DNA of 64,000 nucleotides from Methylococcus sp. EFPC2 (lineage in GTDB: Bacteria; Pseudomonadota; Gammaproteobacteria; Methylococcales; Methylococcaceae), in the NCBI RefSeq assembly GCF_016925495.1, contig NZ_CP070491.1:3038001-3102000 (forward strand). Reading direction: 5' to 3'. Each line of letters starts with the position of its first letter. Within the stretch, counting starts at the first letter, position 1. The notes under the pieces are model-generated. The model made no database searches. It was not told the DNA's origin and worked only from the letters and a program-made list of their open reading frames with translations. This document shows, piece after piece, positions 48,656 to 55,305 of this stretch. The translations under genes and the position numbers were made by a program.

Positions 48656-48846
48656 CGGACCCTCTCCCACCGGACAATGCCGTTAAGTTAAGCCGTCATT
48701 CCGGCAGGGACTGCCGGAATCCAGGTTACAAGGATGTAAAACGCCTCAGCCATCCGTGGCCTCTGGACCCCGGCATTCCCTGCCGGGGTGACGATGCGCC
48801 TTTTAACTAAACGGCATTATCCCACCGGGATAGGGTTGGGTGAGGG
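48656..48846. repeat. REP-like outer repeat interrupted by a smaller element
   Basis: The left part GACCCTCTCCCACCGG (48658-48673) and right part CCCACCGGGATAGGGTTGGG followed by TGAGGG (48821-48846) together make one palindromic repeat of the same CCCTCTCCC/GGGTTGGGTGAGGG vocabulary as the insertion inside selB. A 146-nt element (48674-48819) splits it. The outer element is therefore older than the inner one. Confidence 0.7.
48674..48819. mobile_element. MITE-like miniature inverted-repeat element with 9-bp target duplication
   Basis: About 146 nt. Terminal inverted repeats AATGCCGTTAAGTTAA (48676-48691) and TTAACTAAACGGCATT (48803-48818) match at 15 of 16 positions. The flanks repeat TCCCACCGG at 48665-48673 and 48820-48828, a target-site duplication. 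Inside is another palindromic motif, GTCATTCCGGCAGGGACTGC...CCGGAATCCAG on the left mirrored by CCCCGGCATTCCCTGCCGGGG and TGACGATG on the right. There is no coding capacity, so it would need a transposase in trans. Confidence 0.78.
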
Positions 48847-49105
48847 CGATCAAAATCAGTCGCTCGTTATTGCCCTTGCCAAACCGACAAAACCGCGCAC
48901 AAAATCCCACCCACAAACCACGCCAAGGATCGATAAGGAGGATCAAATGGGCGTTGCATACTCGCTACGCCCCCCGGCCGACACAGACTATCCCCCACAC
49001 CAGCACTAGACAGAATCTGTATAGTTCGATGAACGCAGATTCCGTGTGATGAACTGTATAAAGTGAGCCGCTGCCACCCGGCGATCTCGGCGTAGTCGCG
49101 GCTTA

Positions 49106-49202
49106 GTCCAACAGACATTTATCCGTCATGCGTGCCTGTACCCGAGCGATTCACCCAAGGTATCTCACCTGCGCACGACGGATAAATGCTTAGACGTTAG
49201 GT
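49106..49202 (+). other. attC-like integron recombination site
   Basis: 97 nt. It begins with GTCCAAC (49106-49112), a fit to the inverse core RYYYAAC, and ends with GTTAGGT (49196-49202), a fit to the core GTTRRRY. Between them are imperfectly paired arms, CATTTATCCGTCATGCG (49116-49132) and CGCACGACGGATAAATG (49172-49188), with one mismatch and extra unpaired bases on one side, as in folded attC. The next gene starts 17 nt after it. No integrase is in the window. Confidence 0.7.
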
Positions 49203-49218
49203 TCCAGAAGGAAGACGG

Positions 49219-50268
49219 ATGATATCACTTGACAAATATGAGAAGCTCATTCAGGAAATCAAAGAACTGACAAGGCAGCGAGTCGAGAGGAACATCTTCT
49301 CTATTGGTGGGAGAGGTCACTATGAGAACCCAATAACAGATCTATTAGCATTCTTCATCAATCCAAATGAAGAGCATGGTTTCGGGGTTTTGTTTATGAA
49401 GTCGCTATTCGAATCGGCACACGTAACCCCACCACTTCTACAACTGTCTTCGCCACCAGGCAGAGAGCAGTACACTGATCAAGGAAACAGGCTTGATCTG
49501 ATCCTAGAAGGTGACGATTGGCTGTTGGTAGTCGAGAACAAGGTATGGCACCAGGCTATCAATCCTTTTGATGAGTATGCTCAATACGCACGAGCATCCT
49601 ACAGAAAGAAAACCAGATACTTCATCTTGCTTTCAGTCCGGGAAGAGAAACCACCGACTGGGTGGCATACCGTCACTTGGCGAACATACGTCGATCAAGT
49701 CAAGAAGAATGCTGGGGAATACCTCACAACAGCAGGTAATGTTAAATGGCATGTCATTATGCGGGAGTTTCTCCTTAACATTGAAAGTGAGTGCGGAGAC
49801 GAGAGTATGAGCGACGCTAGAATTGAGTTCGTCAGGAGCAATTACGAAGCGATTCAAGAAATGGAAGAAATGCTCAAAGAGTACATCTCTCATATGACAA
49901 ATCGCGGACTCGAGGCGATCAGGACGGCTTCAGGTCAAAAGGAAGATATTGCGTCCAGCAAGCAACATAACTGGGGAGAAGAGGGAATCGCTCTGCGGCT
50001 CCTTTCGAGGGCTTGGGGGGCAAAGACCAACATCACGTTGTTGCTGAAAAAGGATGGTTCCCTGACGATTCAATTCTACGTTTACGATGTTGCTGACGAA
50101 AAGGCAATCGACCTGCGGGAGCACATCGATGAAACAAAGTACAAGAAGCTCTGGACAGAAGCGAAGACCATTAGGTGCTTCGGTTTCTATGAAGAGTGCA
50201 ACCACGACAAGGTATTCCAAGAGGTCATAGACGTTGCCAAGAGACTGAATGAATTCTATGCCTCTTAA
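49219..50268 (+). CDS. PD-(D/E)XK nuclease superfamily protein (cassette gene)
   Basis: 349 residues with AGAAGGAAG before ATG. The N-terminal 190 residues match the PD-(D/E)XK family (PF14281-like): ENPITDLLAFFINPNEEHGFG, then NRLDLILEGDDWLLVVENKVWHQ with the catalytic Asp and E-x-K, and ARASYRKKTRYFILLS. The C-terminal half, beginning near residue 210 (SNYEAIQEMEEMLKEYISHM), is unassigned. Base composition is clearly AT-richer and codon use differs from all neighbours, indicating transfer. An attC-like site lies before it and a GCCTAAC inverse core 7 nt after its stop, so it looks like an integron cassette. A defence role is plausible but unproven. Confidence 0.8.
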   Translation: MISLDKYEKLIQEIKELTRQRVERNIFSIGGRGHYENPITDLLAFFINPNEEHGFGVLFMKSLFESAHVTPPLLQLSSPPGREQYTDQGNRLDLILEGDDWLLVVENKVWHQAINPFDEYAQYARASYRKKTRYFILLSVREEKPPTGWHTVTWRTYVDQVKKNAGEYLTTAGNVKWHVIMREFLLNIESECGDESMSDARIEFVRSNYEAIQEMEEMLKEYISHMTNRGLEAIRTASGQKEDIASSKQHNWGEEGIALRLLSRAWGAKTNITLLLKKDGSLTIQFYVYDVADEKAIDLREHIDETKYKKLWTEAKTIRCFGFYEECNHDKVFQEVIDVAKRLNEFYAS

Positions 50269-50275
50269 TCGAGGA

Positions 50276-50282
50276 GCCTAAC
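50276..50282 (+). other. Inverse core (R'') of a truncated second attC
   Basis: GCCTAAC directly after the nuclease stop, followed by AAGGGCGTGGAGC, is the classic opening of an attC. No GTTRRRY partner or return arm follows before the REP/RAYT sequences begin near 50310, so the right half appears lost to the REP/RAYT insertion. Confidence 0.5.
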
Positions 50283-50322
50283 AAGGGCGTGGAGCTAACT
50301 GCTTACAGCATCCATCGCGAAC

Positions 50323-50350
50323 GATGCGCCTCGCTATCGCTCAGCACATC
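50323..50350. repeat. REP sequence 1
   Basis: Imperfect palindrome GATGCGC...GCACATC, the same unit as at 50569 and 51162. It lies after the stop of the broken RAYT copy. Confidence 0.7.
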
Positions 50351-50358
50351 CTACAGCA

Positions 50359-50506
50359 TCATTCTGGATACTCAGTCGGTCGAATATCGAAACGCCCGGA
50401 GTGTCCCCAACTTATGGGATAAATCTCCTGCTCCACAAAGCGATGAAAACTCGAGTGCGGCCATTCGGCTACCACTTGCACATACCCATGCTTGACCGGA
50501 GTCCAA
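50359..50506 (-). pseudogene. Truncated second RAYT transposase (C-terminal fragment only)
   Basis: The minus strand encodes TPVKHGYVQVVAEWPHSSFH and continues to IRPTEYPE before TGA at 50359-50361. This parallels the last 47 residues of the intact RAYT at 50605 with about eight changes. Similarity stops abruptly near 50506, so the catalytic N-terminal two thirds are absent. It is a decayed or partly duplicated copy, flanked by REP units. Confidence 0.8.
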
Positions 50507-50532
50507 CGCGATAAGATGCATTAGGATTATAG

Positions 50533-50558
50533 GATGCGCTGACGTAAGGAAGCGCATC
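50533..50558. repeat. REP sequence 2
   Basis: Hairpin GATGCGC (50533-50539) and GCGCATC (50552-50558) around a 12-nt loop; shorter variant of the neighbouring units, lying between the broken and intact RAYT copies. Confidence 0.65.
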
Positions 50559-50568
50559 TATCGCGAAC

Positions 50569-50596
50569 GATGCGCTTCGCTATCGCTCAGCACATC
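50569..50596. repeat. REP sequence 3
   Basis: GATGCGCTTCGCTATCGCTC followed by AGCACATC; nearly identical to REP 1. It lies 9 nt before the RAYT gene's 3' end. Confidence 0.7.
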
Positions 50597-50604
50597 CTAC
50601 AGCA

Positions 50605-51144
50605 TCATTCTGGATACTCAGTCGGTCGAATTCCGAAACGTCCGGAGTGTCCCCAATTTATGGGATAAATACCCAGCGCCACAAAGCGATGAAAGCTTGA
50701 GTACGGCCATTCGGCCACCTTTTGCACATACCCGTGCTTGACCGGATTCCAGTGTATGTAGTCAAAATGGGCATTAAAGTCATCTTGGCTGATTAAAAGA
50801 TGAGCCCAAAACCGGCGTTGCCACACGCCACGCTCCCTCCGCTTTGCCCGACTTGCGGAAACCCGTTCGCCTGCGGGTAATGCACGGGAAAACCGGCTCT
50901 TGATCAAACTCCAGCGTGTCGAATAGTCCGCATCGCCCGGCGGTAGCGTCCAGATGCAATGCAAATGGTCCGGCATGACGATTATCGCTTCCATCGTGAA
51001 AGGCCTGCGGCGCTTGACATAACGAAATGCCTCGCGCAGCAGGTCTATCCGCTCGACCAAGAGATTGTTATCCCGCCGCTCCGCCAAATTAACCGTATAA
51101 AACCAGGTTGATCCGGGTATATAGAAGCGGCGATAGTCGGTCAT
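50605..51144 (-). CDS. REP-associated tyrosine transposase (RAYT, Y1 family)
   Basis: 179 residues. Single-strand HuH-type endonuclease/transposase domesticated to move or process REP sequences. YRRFYIPGSTWFYTVNLAER opens the domain; the metal-binding pair is in IIVMPDHLHCIWTLP, and the nucleophilic Tyr lies in HFDYIHWNPVKHG. REP units lie at both ends (50569-50596 and 51162-51189), the standard RAYT arrangement. It is full length with no frameshift. Confidence 0.92.
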   Translation of the reverse strand: MTDYRRFYIPGSTWFYTVNLAERRDNNLLVERIDLLREAFRYVKRRRPFTMEAIIVMPDHLHCIWTLPPGDADYSTRWSLIKSRFSRALPAGERVSASRAKRRERGVWQRRFWAHLLISQDDFNAHFDYIHWNPVKHGYVQKVAEWPYSSFHRFVALGIYPINWGHSGRFGIRPTEYPE

Positions 51145-51161
51145 GCAATATCCCTCGACAT

Positions 51162-51189
51162 GATGCGCTTCGCTGTCGCTCAGCGCATC
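51162..51189. repeat. REP sequence 4
   Basis: GATGCGCTTCGCTGTCGCTC followed by AGCGCATC, with perfect GATGCGC/GCGCATC arms. It lies 17 nt upstream of the RAYT start on its strand, between it and the next gene. Confidence 0.7.
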
Positions 51190-51198
51190 CTATAACGC

Positions 51199-51852
51199 TC
51201 AGTTCACGCTCTGGTGGAGACGAGCGTCATAGGGCGAGCCGAGCGCGGGGGCGATTTTCGTGCGGTAATCCAGCGTCGATTTCGCGCCTTGATAGGCATC
51301 GAAAGCGGCCCGATTGGCCCATATCTCGATCAGGGTAAAGTGGTTGCCGCGGTTCAACTGCTGTCCGACGATAGTCTGTACGTGGCCGTTTAGGGTGGCA
51401 TTCGCCGCGCCGAGCGCCTTGAGCGCTTCCGCCGTGGAGTCCTTGTATTCCGGCGTGACGTCGACATGCGTCACCACCCATACCGCTTTCGCCGGAACCG
51501 GCTTCTTGGGACTCTCCCAGATCACGCCGTTCCGCCGTGTATCTGACGGAGCGGCCGCGGGCTGCGCGGCGGAGGATGTTTCGGCCGGTTCGCCTTCGGC
51601 GCCCAAAGCCTTATAGACCAGCAGCCGCTCTTCACGCCCGATTTCTTTCAGAACTTTCGCCTCGGCAACGCCATGACCTTTGGCGCTGGCCAGGGCTTCC
51701 GCCTTTAAGGCGCTGGCCACGTTAGCCTTGGCTTGCGGCAAGGCTTCGTAATAAACAACATTGAACTTGGAGGGTTCTTCCGCACTCGCCCCGTGGACGA
51801 AAACCAGATTGGCGAACAAGGTGGCGAAAAGCAGATGAAATGCACCGCGCAT
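51199..51852 (-). CDS. Exported antibiotic biosynthesis monooxygenase (ABM)-like protein
   Basis: 217 residues from ATG 51852 with AAGGAG 8 nt upstream. A signal peptide (MRGAFHLLFATLFANLVFVHGASA) is followed by two ferredoxin-like alpha/beta-barrel halves. The first (FNVVYYEALPQAKANVASALKAEALA) and second (VWVVTHVDVTPEYKDSTAEALKALGAANA, then FTLIEIWANRAAFDAYQGAKSTLDY) are joined by a Pro/Ala linker. The second half fits the ABM domain used by cofactor-free quinol-type oxygenases. Substrate unknown. It is isolated between a RAYT unit and the MgtE gene. Confidence 0.75.
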   Translation of the reverse strand: MRGAFHLLFATLFANLVFVHGASAEEPSKFNVVYYEALPQAKANVASALKAEALASAKGHGVAEAKVLKEIGREERLLVYKALGAEGEPAETSSAAQPAAAPSDTRRNGVIWESPKKPVPAKAVWVVTHVDVTPEYKDSTAEALKALGAANATLNGHVQTIVGQQLNRGNHFTLIEIWANRAAFDAYQGAKSTLDYRTKIAPALGSPYDARLHQSVN

Positions 51853-51899
51853 ACTTAGCTCCTTCTTGAGGGATAAAAGACGGACCATTGTTCCGGCGC

Positions 51900-51997
51900 A
51901 TCTCGGCATCAACAAGACGGAAAACTCACAACCTTATATGCAGTTTGCCGCGGCATAGCTTTCCGCCGATTCCCTTGCGGTCGCGCGATGCCGAGAT
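51900..51997. repeat. Spaced 11-bp inverted repeat
   Basis: ATCTCGGCATC at 51900-51910 and GATGCCGAGAT at 51987-51997 are perfect inverse copies 76 nt apart in the 255-nt gap upstream of the ABM-like gene. No coding sequence between. It could be the ends of a small element or a regulatory loop; nothing else in the gap is recognisable. Confidence 0.4.
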
Positions 51998-52107
51998 AGC
52001 CCAAGAAAGTGGTGGCGAACGAACCGAAGCGCGACCTAGAACGGCGTCTTTCACCTAGTCCACTCATGGACCGAGCGAGATACCATCCTTACGCTCCAGG
52101 CCATTGC

Positions 52108-53238
52108 TCAAAGAATCAGCACACTCACGAGACTGAGATAGATCAGAAGGCTGAGTACGTCCTGAATGATCGTGGCGACGGGGCCGCTGCCATACGCGGG
52201 ATCCTTGCCCAAACGGGACAGAATCGAGGGCAGCAACAGGCCGATACCGGTGGCGACGCTGCTGGCGAAGACGAGGGCAACCGATACCGCGAACGCCAGC
52301 GTGGCGTTGTAGGCGATCCAAATGACCGGAAAAACCGAGGCGGCCAAGGCGAGCCCTAGGTAGAAGCCGGTTTTGAGCTCGCCTTTCAACAACTCCGTAA
52401 TCGGCGTGCCGCTGAACGAGAGCCCCCGCACCGCGATGGCCTCGGACTGGGTACCTATGGCGTCGGCCAGGTAGACGATAGCGGGTATGAAAAACGCCAC
52501 CGCCACATCGGCCCTCAGCGTGGCTTCGAACGCGGCCATGAGCCCGGTCGCCAGCATGCAGCCCACCGTTCCGACCATGAGCCAGGGCAAACGGGCGATC
52601 ACCCGGCGCAGCGGCTCCCCCTCGATGGCCGACAAGGCCTGCTCCGAACTGCTCCAGATGCCCACCATGCGATCCATGTCTTCGATGTGTTCCTCCCGCA
52701 GGATTTTGAATACGGTATGCGCCGGAACGGCGCCGAGCAGGATGCCCTCACCGTCCGCCACCGGCACGGCGGGAACGCGGTGAGCCAGCGCCACCTCGGC
52801 GACGCGTTCCGGCGGGTCGGTCAGGGCAACGCTGGCGATGTCGCCATTCACGAGTTCGTTGATAAGGGTTCGGGGACTGGCCGCCAGCAGTTTGGACAAG
52901 GGCACCACGCCTCGCAGTTTGTGGGAGCCATCGGTGACGAACAGTAATTCGACGGCGTCGAAGGCGCCGGGCTGGCTGCACAGGCGCTGACGGACGTCCT
53001 CGACTGTCTGGTCTCCAGCGGCGGTGGGTACCGGGCCCTGCATGTAGTTTTCCGCCCGATCCGCGGTCTTGTTCGCCCGTCGTCCCAGCGGCCTCGGTTC
53101 GCCAGTTTCCCGGATTATCTCCTCGATCCTTTCCCGGAGGAGGACCATGACCTCGGTAGCAAGAACGCCCAGCCGCCGGGCCGCAGGCATCGCCTGTTCG
53201 ATGAGGACTTGCGCGATTTTTTCCATGATCTCCGCCAT
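52108..53238 (-). CDS. MgtE-type divalent cation transporter
   Basis: 376 residues from ATG 53238 with AAGGTG upstream. It lacks the usual full MgtE N domain: the first 70 residues are a helical segment. Two CBS domains follow (about 75-205, AVELLFVTDGSHKLRGVVPLSKLL, VAEVALAHRVPAVPVADGEGILLGAV), then the five-helix channel domain (about 215-376) with RLPWLMVGTVGCMLATG, VAFFIPAIVYLADAIGTQSEAIAVRGL and YGSGPVATIIQDVLSLLIYL, the conserved pore signature. Mg2+ or Co2+ passage is the family role. It follows the DUF190 gene by 49 nt. Confidence 0.88.
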   Translation of the reverse strand: MAEIMEKIAQVLIEQAMPAARRLGVLATEVMVLLRERIEEIIRETGEPRPLGRRANKTADRAENYMQGPVPTAAGDQTVEDVRQRLCSQPGAFDAVELLFVTDGSHKLRGVVPLSKLLAASPRTLINELVNGDIASVALTDPPERVAEVALAHRVPAVPVADGEGILLGAVPAHTVFKILREEHIEDMDRMVGIWSSSEQALSAIEGEPLRRVIARLPWLMVGTVGCMLATGLMAAFEATLRADVAVAFFIPAIVYLADAIGTQSEAIAVRGLSFSGTPITELLKGELKTGFYLGLALAASVFPVIWIAYNATLAFAVSVALVFASSVATGIGLLLPSILSRLGKDPAYGSGPVATIIQDVLSLLIYLSLVSVLIL

Positions 53239-53287
53239 GTTGTGCACCTTTTGCTTGGGCCTAGAGGAAACGGGGGGATGAATTTGT

Positions 53288-53602
53288 TCAAGGACCTCCG
53301 AAATAGCCGGTCGCCGGCCAGGTGACGACATGGGTAAGCCCCAGCTCCGTTTCGAGTTTGGCGATGACGTCCCGGACTCTTCCCGGGTGATCATAGAATT
53401 CGACCACCAAGGGCAAGTCCAGCGACAAATCCAGCAGGGCCGCCGTGCGTAATTTTCCGTCCGGACCAAAACCGGCTATCCCTTGCAGCACGGTGACGCC
53501 GGAAACCTTCTCTTCGTCATGCAAAAACGTGATGAGCCTGGCGAGCAGATGTTCGCCCTCGCGCAGATAGATTCGCGCCACCGTAACCGATTGAGTTGCC
53601 AT
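53288..53602 (-). CDS. DUF190 family protein
   Basis: 104 residues from ATG 53602 (MATQSVTVARIYLREGEHLLARLITFLHDEEKVSGVTVLQGIAGFG). DUF190 is a PII-like ferredoxin-fold domain, often encoded beside ion channels such as CrcB or, as here, MgtE-type transporters. LDLSLDLPLVVEFYDHPGRV continues the fold. A nucleotide- or ion-responsive accessory role for the following transporter is inference from context. Confidence 0.85.
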   Translation of the reverse strand: MATQSVTVARIYLREGEHLLARLITFLHDEEKVSGVTVLQGIAGFGPDGKLRTAALLDLSLDLPLVVEFYDHPGRVRDVIAKLETELGLTHVVTWPATGYFGGP

Positions 53603-53672
53603 AAGCTTTACACCCTCGTAAGCAAACCAGACTGCCGTTGCGCCTTCGCTCGGCACATTTCTTATTCCCCGC

Positions 53673-54032
53673 TTAATCGCTGCCGCCGTGATAAATCGTT
53701 TCGACCAGGCGCTTAAACCAGAACGGGCGCGCGATGACGACACACAAGGCTAAGGTACCCGTCACGGGCACCGGTGCGATATCAAGCAGCAGCAGAAGCA
53801 GCAAGGAGAGCAGGCACTTGATCCGGGCGGCTGCCGTCTCGAAGTTGGTCGGCTCGCGCTCGAGCGATGACTCGCCGTGCCCACGGTAAAGCTCCCGCAC
53901 CACCCGGTAAAACCAAGCCGGTCGCCATATCACGATGCCGATGCCGATCAGGCAGGTCAACGACAGGGGGCCGAAACCGATGAAGAACAGTATCAGTATG
54001 ACCAGGAAACACTTGAGCTGCGTGCCGTTCAT
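53673..54032 (-). CDS. Membrane protein with internal tandem duplication, unknown function
   Basis: 119 residues. I do not recognise the family. The two halves are clearly copies. Residues about 6-50 contain KCFLVILILFFIGFGPLSLT and IVIWRPAWFYRVVRELYRGH. Residues about 71-116 contain KCLLSLLLLLLLDIAPVPVT and VVIARPFWFKRLVETIYHGG. Each half has two hydrophobic segments followed by a conserved R-P-x-W-F-x-R/K-x-V-E-x-x-Y motif. It precedes the DUF190-mgtE pair by 70 nt on the same strand and may belong to that unit. Confidence 0.7.
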   Translation of the reverse strand: MNGTQLKCFLVILILFFIGFGPLSLTCLIGIGIVIWRPAWFYRVVRELYRGHGESSLEREPTNFETAAARIKCLLSLLLLLLLDIAPVPVTGTLALCVVIARPFWFKRLVETIYHGGSD

Positions 54033-54383
54033 CGGGCTCGGCGTCCACGGCAGCGATCCACGGACTCAGTTCCGGCCGCTGGCGGGCGGCGCCGACATGG
54101 TTCCAAGCATGATCATCAGTTTGGTTTGAGACGACATTACCTACTCCGATAGCTCAGGATGCGCGGCATGACCGAGCCGGACGCGCAGGCTGGTCGATCG
54201 GACCGATTCCGCGAGACGGGGGCCCGGGCCGGATGTTAAAGCGATAGCCGCTCTCTTCCAACTTTCGCCTGGCCCGATCCCTTACCGGCCGGCTCCGCTT
54301 GGCCCTCTTCGCCGCTTATCGACAAGACACGAGCCCTGCGCGGAAACGGCCCGCTTGTCGCACATCCTGCAAAACCTTCATTC

Positions 54384-54399
54384 TGTCGGTTTCCTCACA
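54384..54399 (+). promoter_or_regulatory. NifA-type upstream activator sequence TGT-N10-ACA
   Basis: TGTCGGTTTCCTCACA is an exact TGT-N10-ACA. Its centre lies about 50 nt before the -24 element of the following sigma-54-type promoter (about -78 from the expected start), within the usual range for NifA sites. A TGT-N10-ACA alone is a weak pattern; the combination with the promoter and the nifLA genes nearby gives it weight. Confidence 0.6.
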
Positions 54400-54442
54400 A
54401 AGCTCCAACGCCCATAGCCACGCATTTTCAATAACTTACGAA

Positions 54443-54458
54443 TGGCTCATTAATTGCT
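54443..54458 (+). promoter_or_regulatory. Sigma-54 (RpoN) promoter
   Basis: TGGCTCATTAATTGCT matches TGGCAC-N5-TTGCW at all but one position, with GG (54444-54445) and GC (54456-54457) separated by exactly 10 nt. Transcription should start near 54469, leading into the small ORF at 54491 and the TPR-like gene at 54622. Confidence 0.7.
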
Positions 54459-54490
54459 GAGCTATTAATAACCTTTGAAAATTTGTGCCC

Positions 54491-54625
54491 ATGCCCAAGC
54501 TCATTGACAGCAATCCGGCCACAAGCGCGACGCCAAACCGCCCGGCTGGCGAAATGTCCGCGGTCCGGGACGGCTATGGCCGGAATTGGCGCAAGCGTGG
54601 CCTCGCCGACAGGAGCCGCGTATGA
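54491..54625 (+). CDS. 44-residue ORF translationally coupled to the TPR-like gene
   Basis: MPKLIDSNPATSATPNRPAG continuing to RNWRKRGLADRSRV. I do not recognise it. Support: it is the first ATG frame after the sigma-54-type promoter, its TGA overlaps the ATG of the next gene (ATGA at 54622-54625), and its C-terminus is strongly basic. Against: no clear Shine-Dalgarno before its ATG. It may be a leader peptide or a genuine small nitrogen-regulated protein. Confidence 0.45.
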   Translation: MPKLIDSNPATSATPNRPAGEMSAVRDGYGRNWRKRGLADRSRV

Positions 54626-55140
54626 ACGCGATCACCGTGCCCGACGAATCCGTGCTTTTCGGCACATCCATCGAGCCGGAGACCAATCGACGCCTGCAGT
54701 TGGCGGTGAGCACGCGTCACCACAACCGCTTTCTGGCCGAACAAATGTTATGGGAGGCGAGGGCTGAAGACCCCGGTTGCCTGCCGGTCTACTTCGCCCT
54801 TTACAAGTTTTATGCGAACGTCAAACGCCTGGCGGATGCGGAGCGCGCCGCCCGCCTGGCCCTGGCCATGGCGGCCTGGCAAGGCGGCTTTCCCGCCGAC
54901 TGGACAGCGCTCGGAGCATCCGCGTCTCGCTTCGACCCTTATGCGAGCGAGGCCGGACGCTATTACCTCCACTCGCTGAAAGCCCTGGCTTTCGTCAGGC
55001 TGCGGCGCGGTGCGACGGCGGAAGCCGGCGAGATATTGCTTCACCTCCAGCGATTGGACCCGGAAGACCGCTCGGGAGCCTCGGTCATACGGGCGCTGGC
55101 GGAATCCTGCGGGGCGAATTTAGAGCGCCCCTCCCCATGA
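54622..55140 (+). CDS. TPR-like helical protein under probable NifA/RpoN control
   Basis: 172 residues from ATG 54622 with AGGAG 7 nt upstream. Helical-repeat protein: HHNRFLAEQMLWEARAEDPG, LPVYFALYKFYANVKRLADAERAARLALAMA and AGRYYLHSLKALAFVRLRRGATAEAGEILLHLQRLDPEDRSGASVIRALAE fit two to three tetratricopeptide-like hairpins ending in the LDPEDR spacing typical of TPRs. No signal peptide or enzyme motif. The upstream NifA-type site and sigma-54-type promoter, and nifLA 1.9 kb away, suggest a scaffold or assembly role under nitrogen-fixing conditions (inference). Confidence 0.75.
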   Translation: MNAITVPDESVLFGTSIEPETNRRLQLAVSTRHHNRFLAEQMLWEARAEDPGCLPVYFALYKFYANVKRLADAERAARLALAMAAWQGGFPADWTALGASASRFDPYASEAGRYYLHSLKALAFVRLRRGATAEAGEILLHLQRLDPEDRSGASVIRALAESCGANLERPSP

Positions 55141-55223
55141 CCATTGAATATCCCTGTTAACTAACGATTTTCGTCCGCGAAGGTTTCCTCATTCCCGCTC
55201 ATCTCCCTCGGGAGAAGAGTCGA

Positions 55224-55301
55224 CCTTCCCCCGTTGGGGGAAGGTTCGGGGATGAGGTTTTTTTTCGCCTCATCGATGAGTTCCCCCCGGTGGGGGTAGC
55301 C
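55224..55301. repeat. GC-rich palindromic repeats in the 3' gap, possible bidirectional terminator
   Basis: CCTTCCCCC-GTT-GGGGGAAGG (55224-55244) is followed by a T8 run (55258-55265), then the palindrome CTCATCGATGAG (55269-55280) and a C6/G5 hairpin (55283-55295). It lies between the convergent TPR-like and HPPD-like genes. The first hairpin resembles the REP vocabulary elsewhere in the window; the T run 13 nt after the stem makes it an imperfect terminator for the TPR-like transcript. Confidence 0.55.
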
Positions 55302-55305
55302 ACCA

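Larger units (their letters stand above)
48641..49105. other. Intergenic accessory tract, 465 nt, mostly repeats
   Basis: It follows the transglutaminase gene. Up to 48846 it is a nested repeat (annotated). From 48847 to 49105 there is no credible ORF: short open frames lack ribosome sites and codon bias. The composition falls toward the AT-richer nuclease gene to the right. It ends at the attC-like site. Confidence 0.5.
54033..54490. other. Regulatory intergenic region ahead of a nitrogen-regulated unit, 458 nt
   Basis: Upstream of the membrane-protein start the sequence is GC-rich and empty of credible ORFs. The right end (54384-54490) becomes AT-rich and holds a NifA-type upstream site and a sigma-54-type promoter, annotated separately. 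Confidence 0.6.

Noticed and set aside
48656-49202. CRISPR array
   Set aside because: The repeats are palindromes nested once inside each other, not regularly spaced direct repeats with unique spacers, and no cas gene is present.
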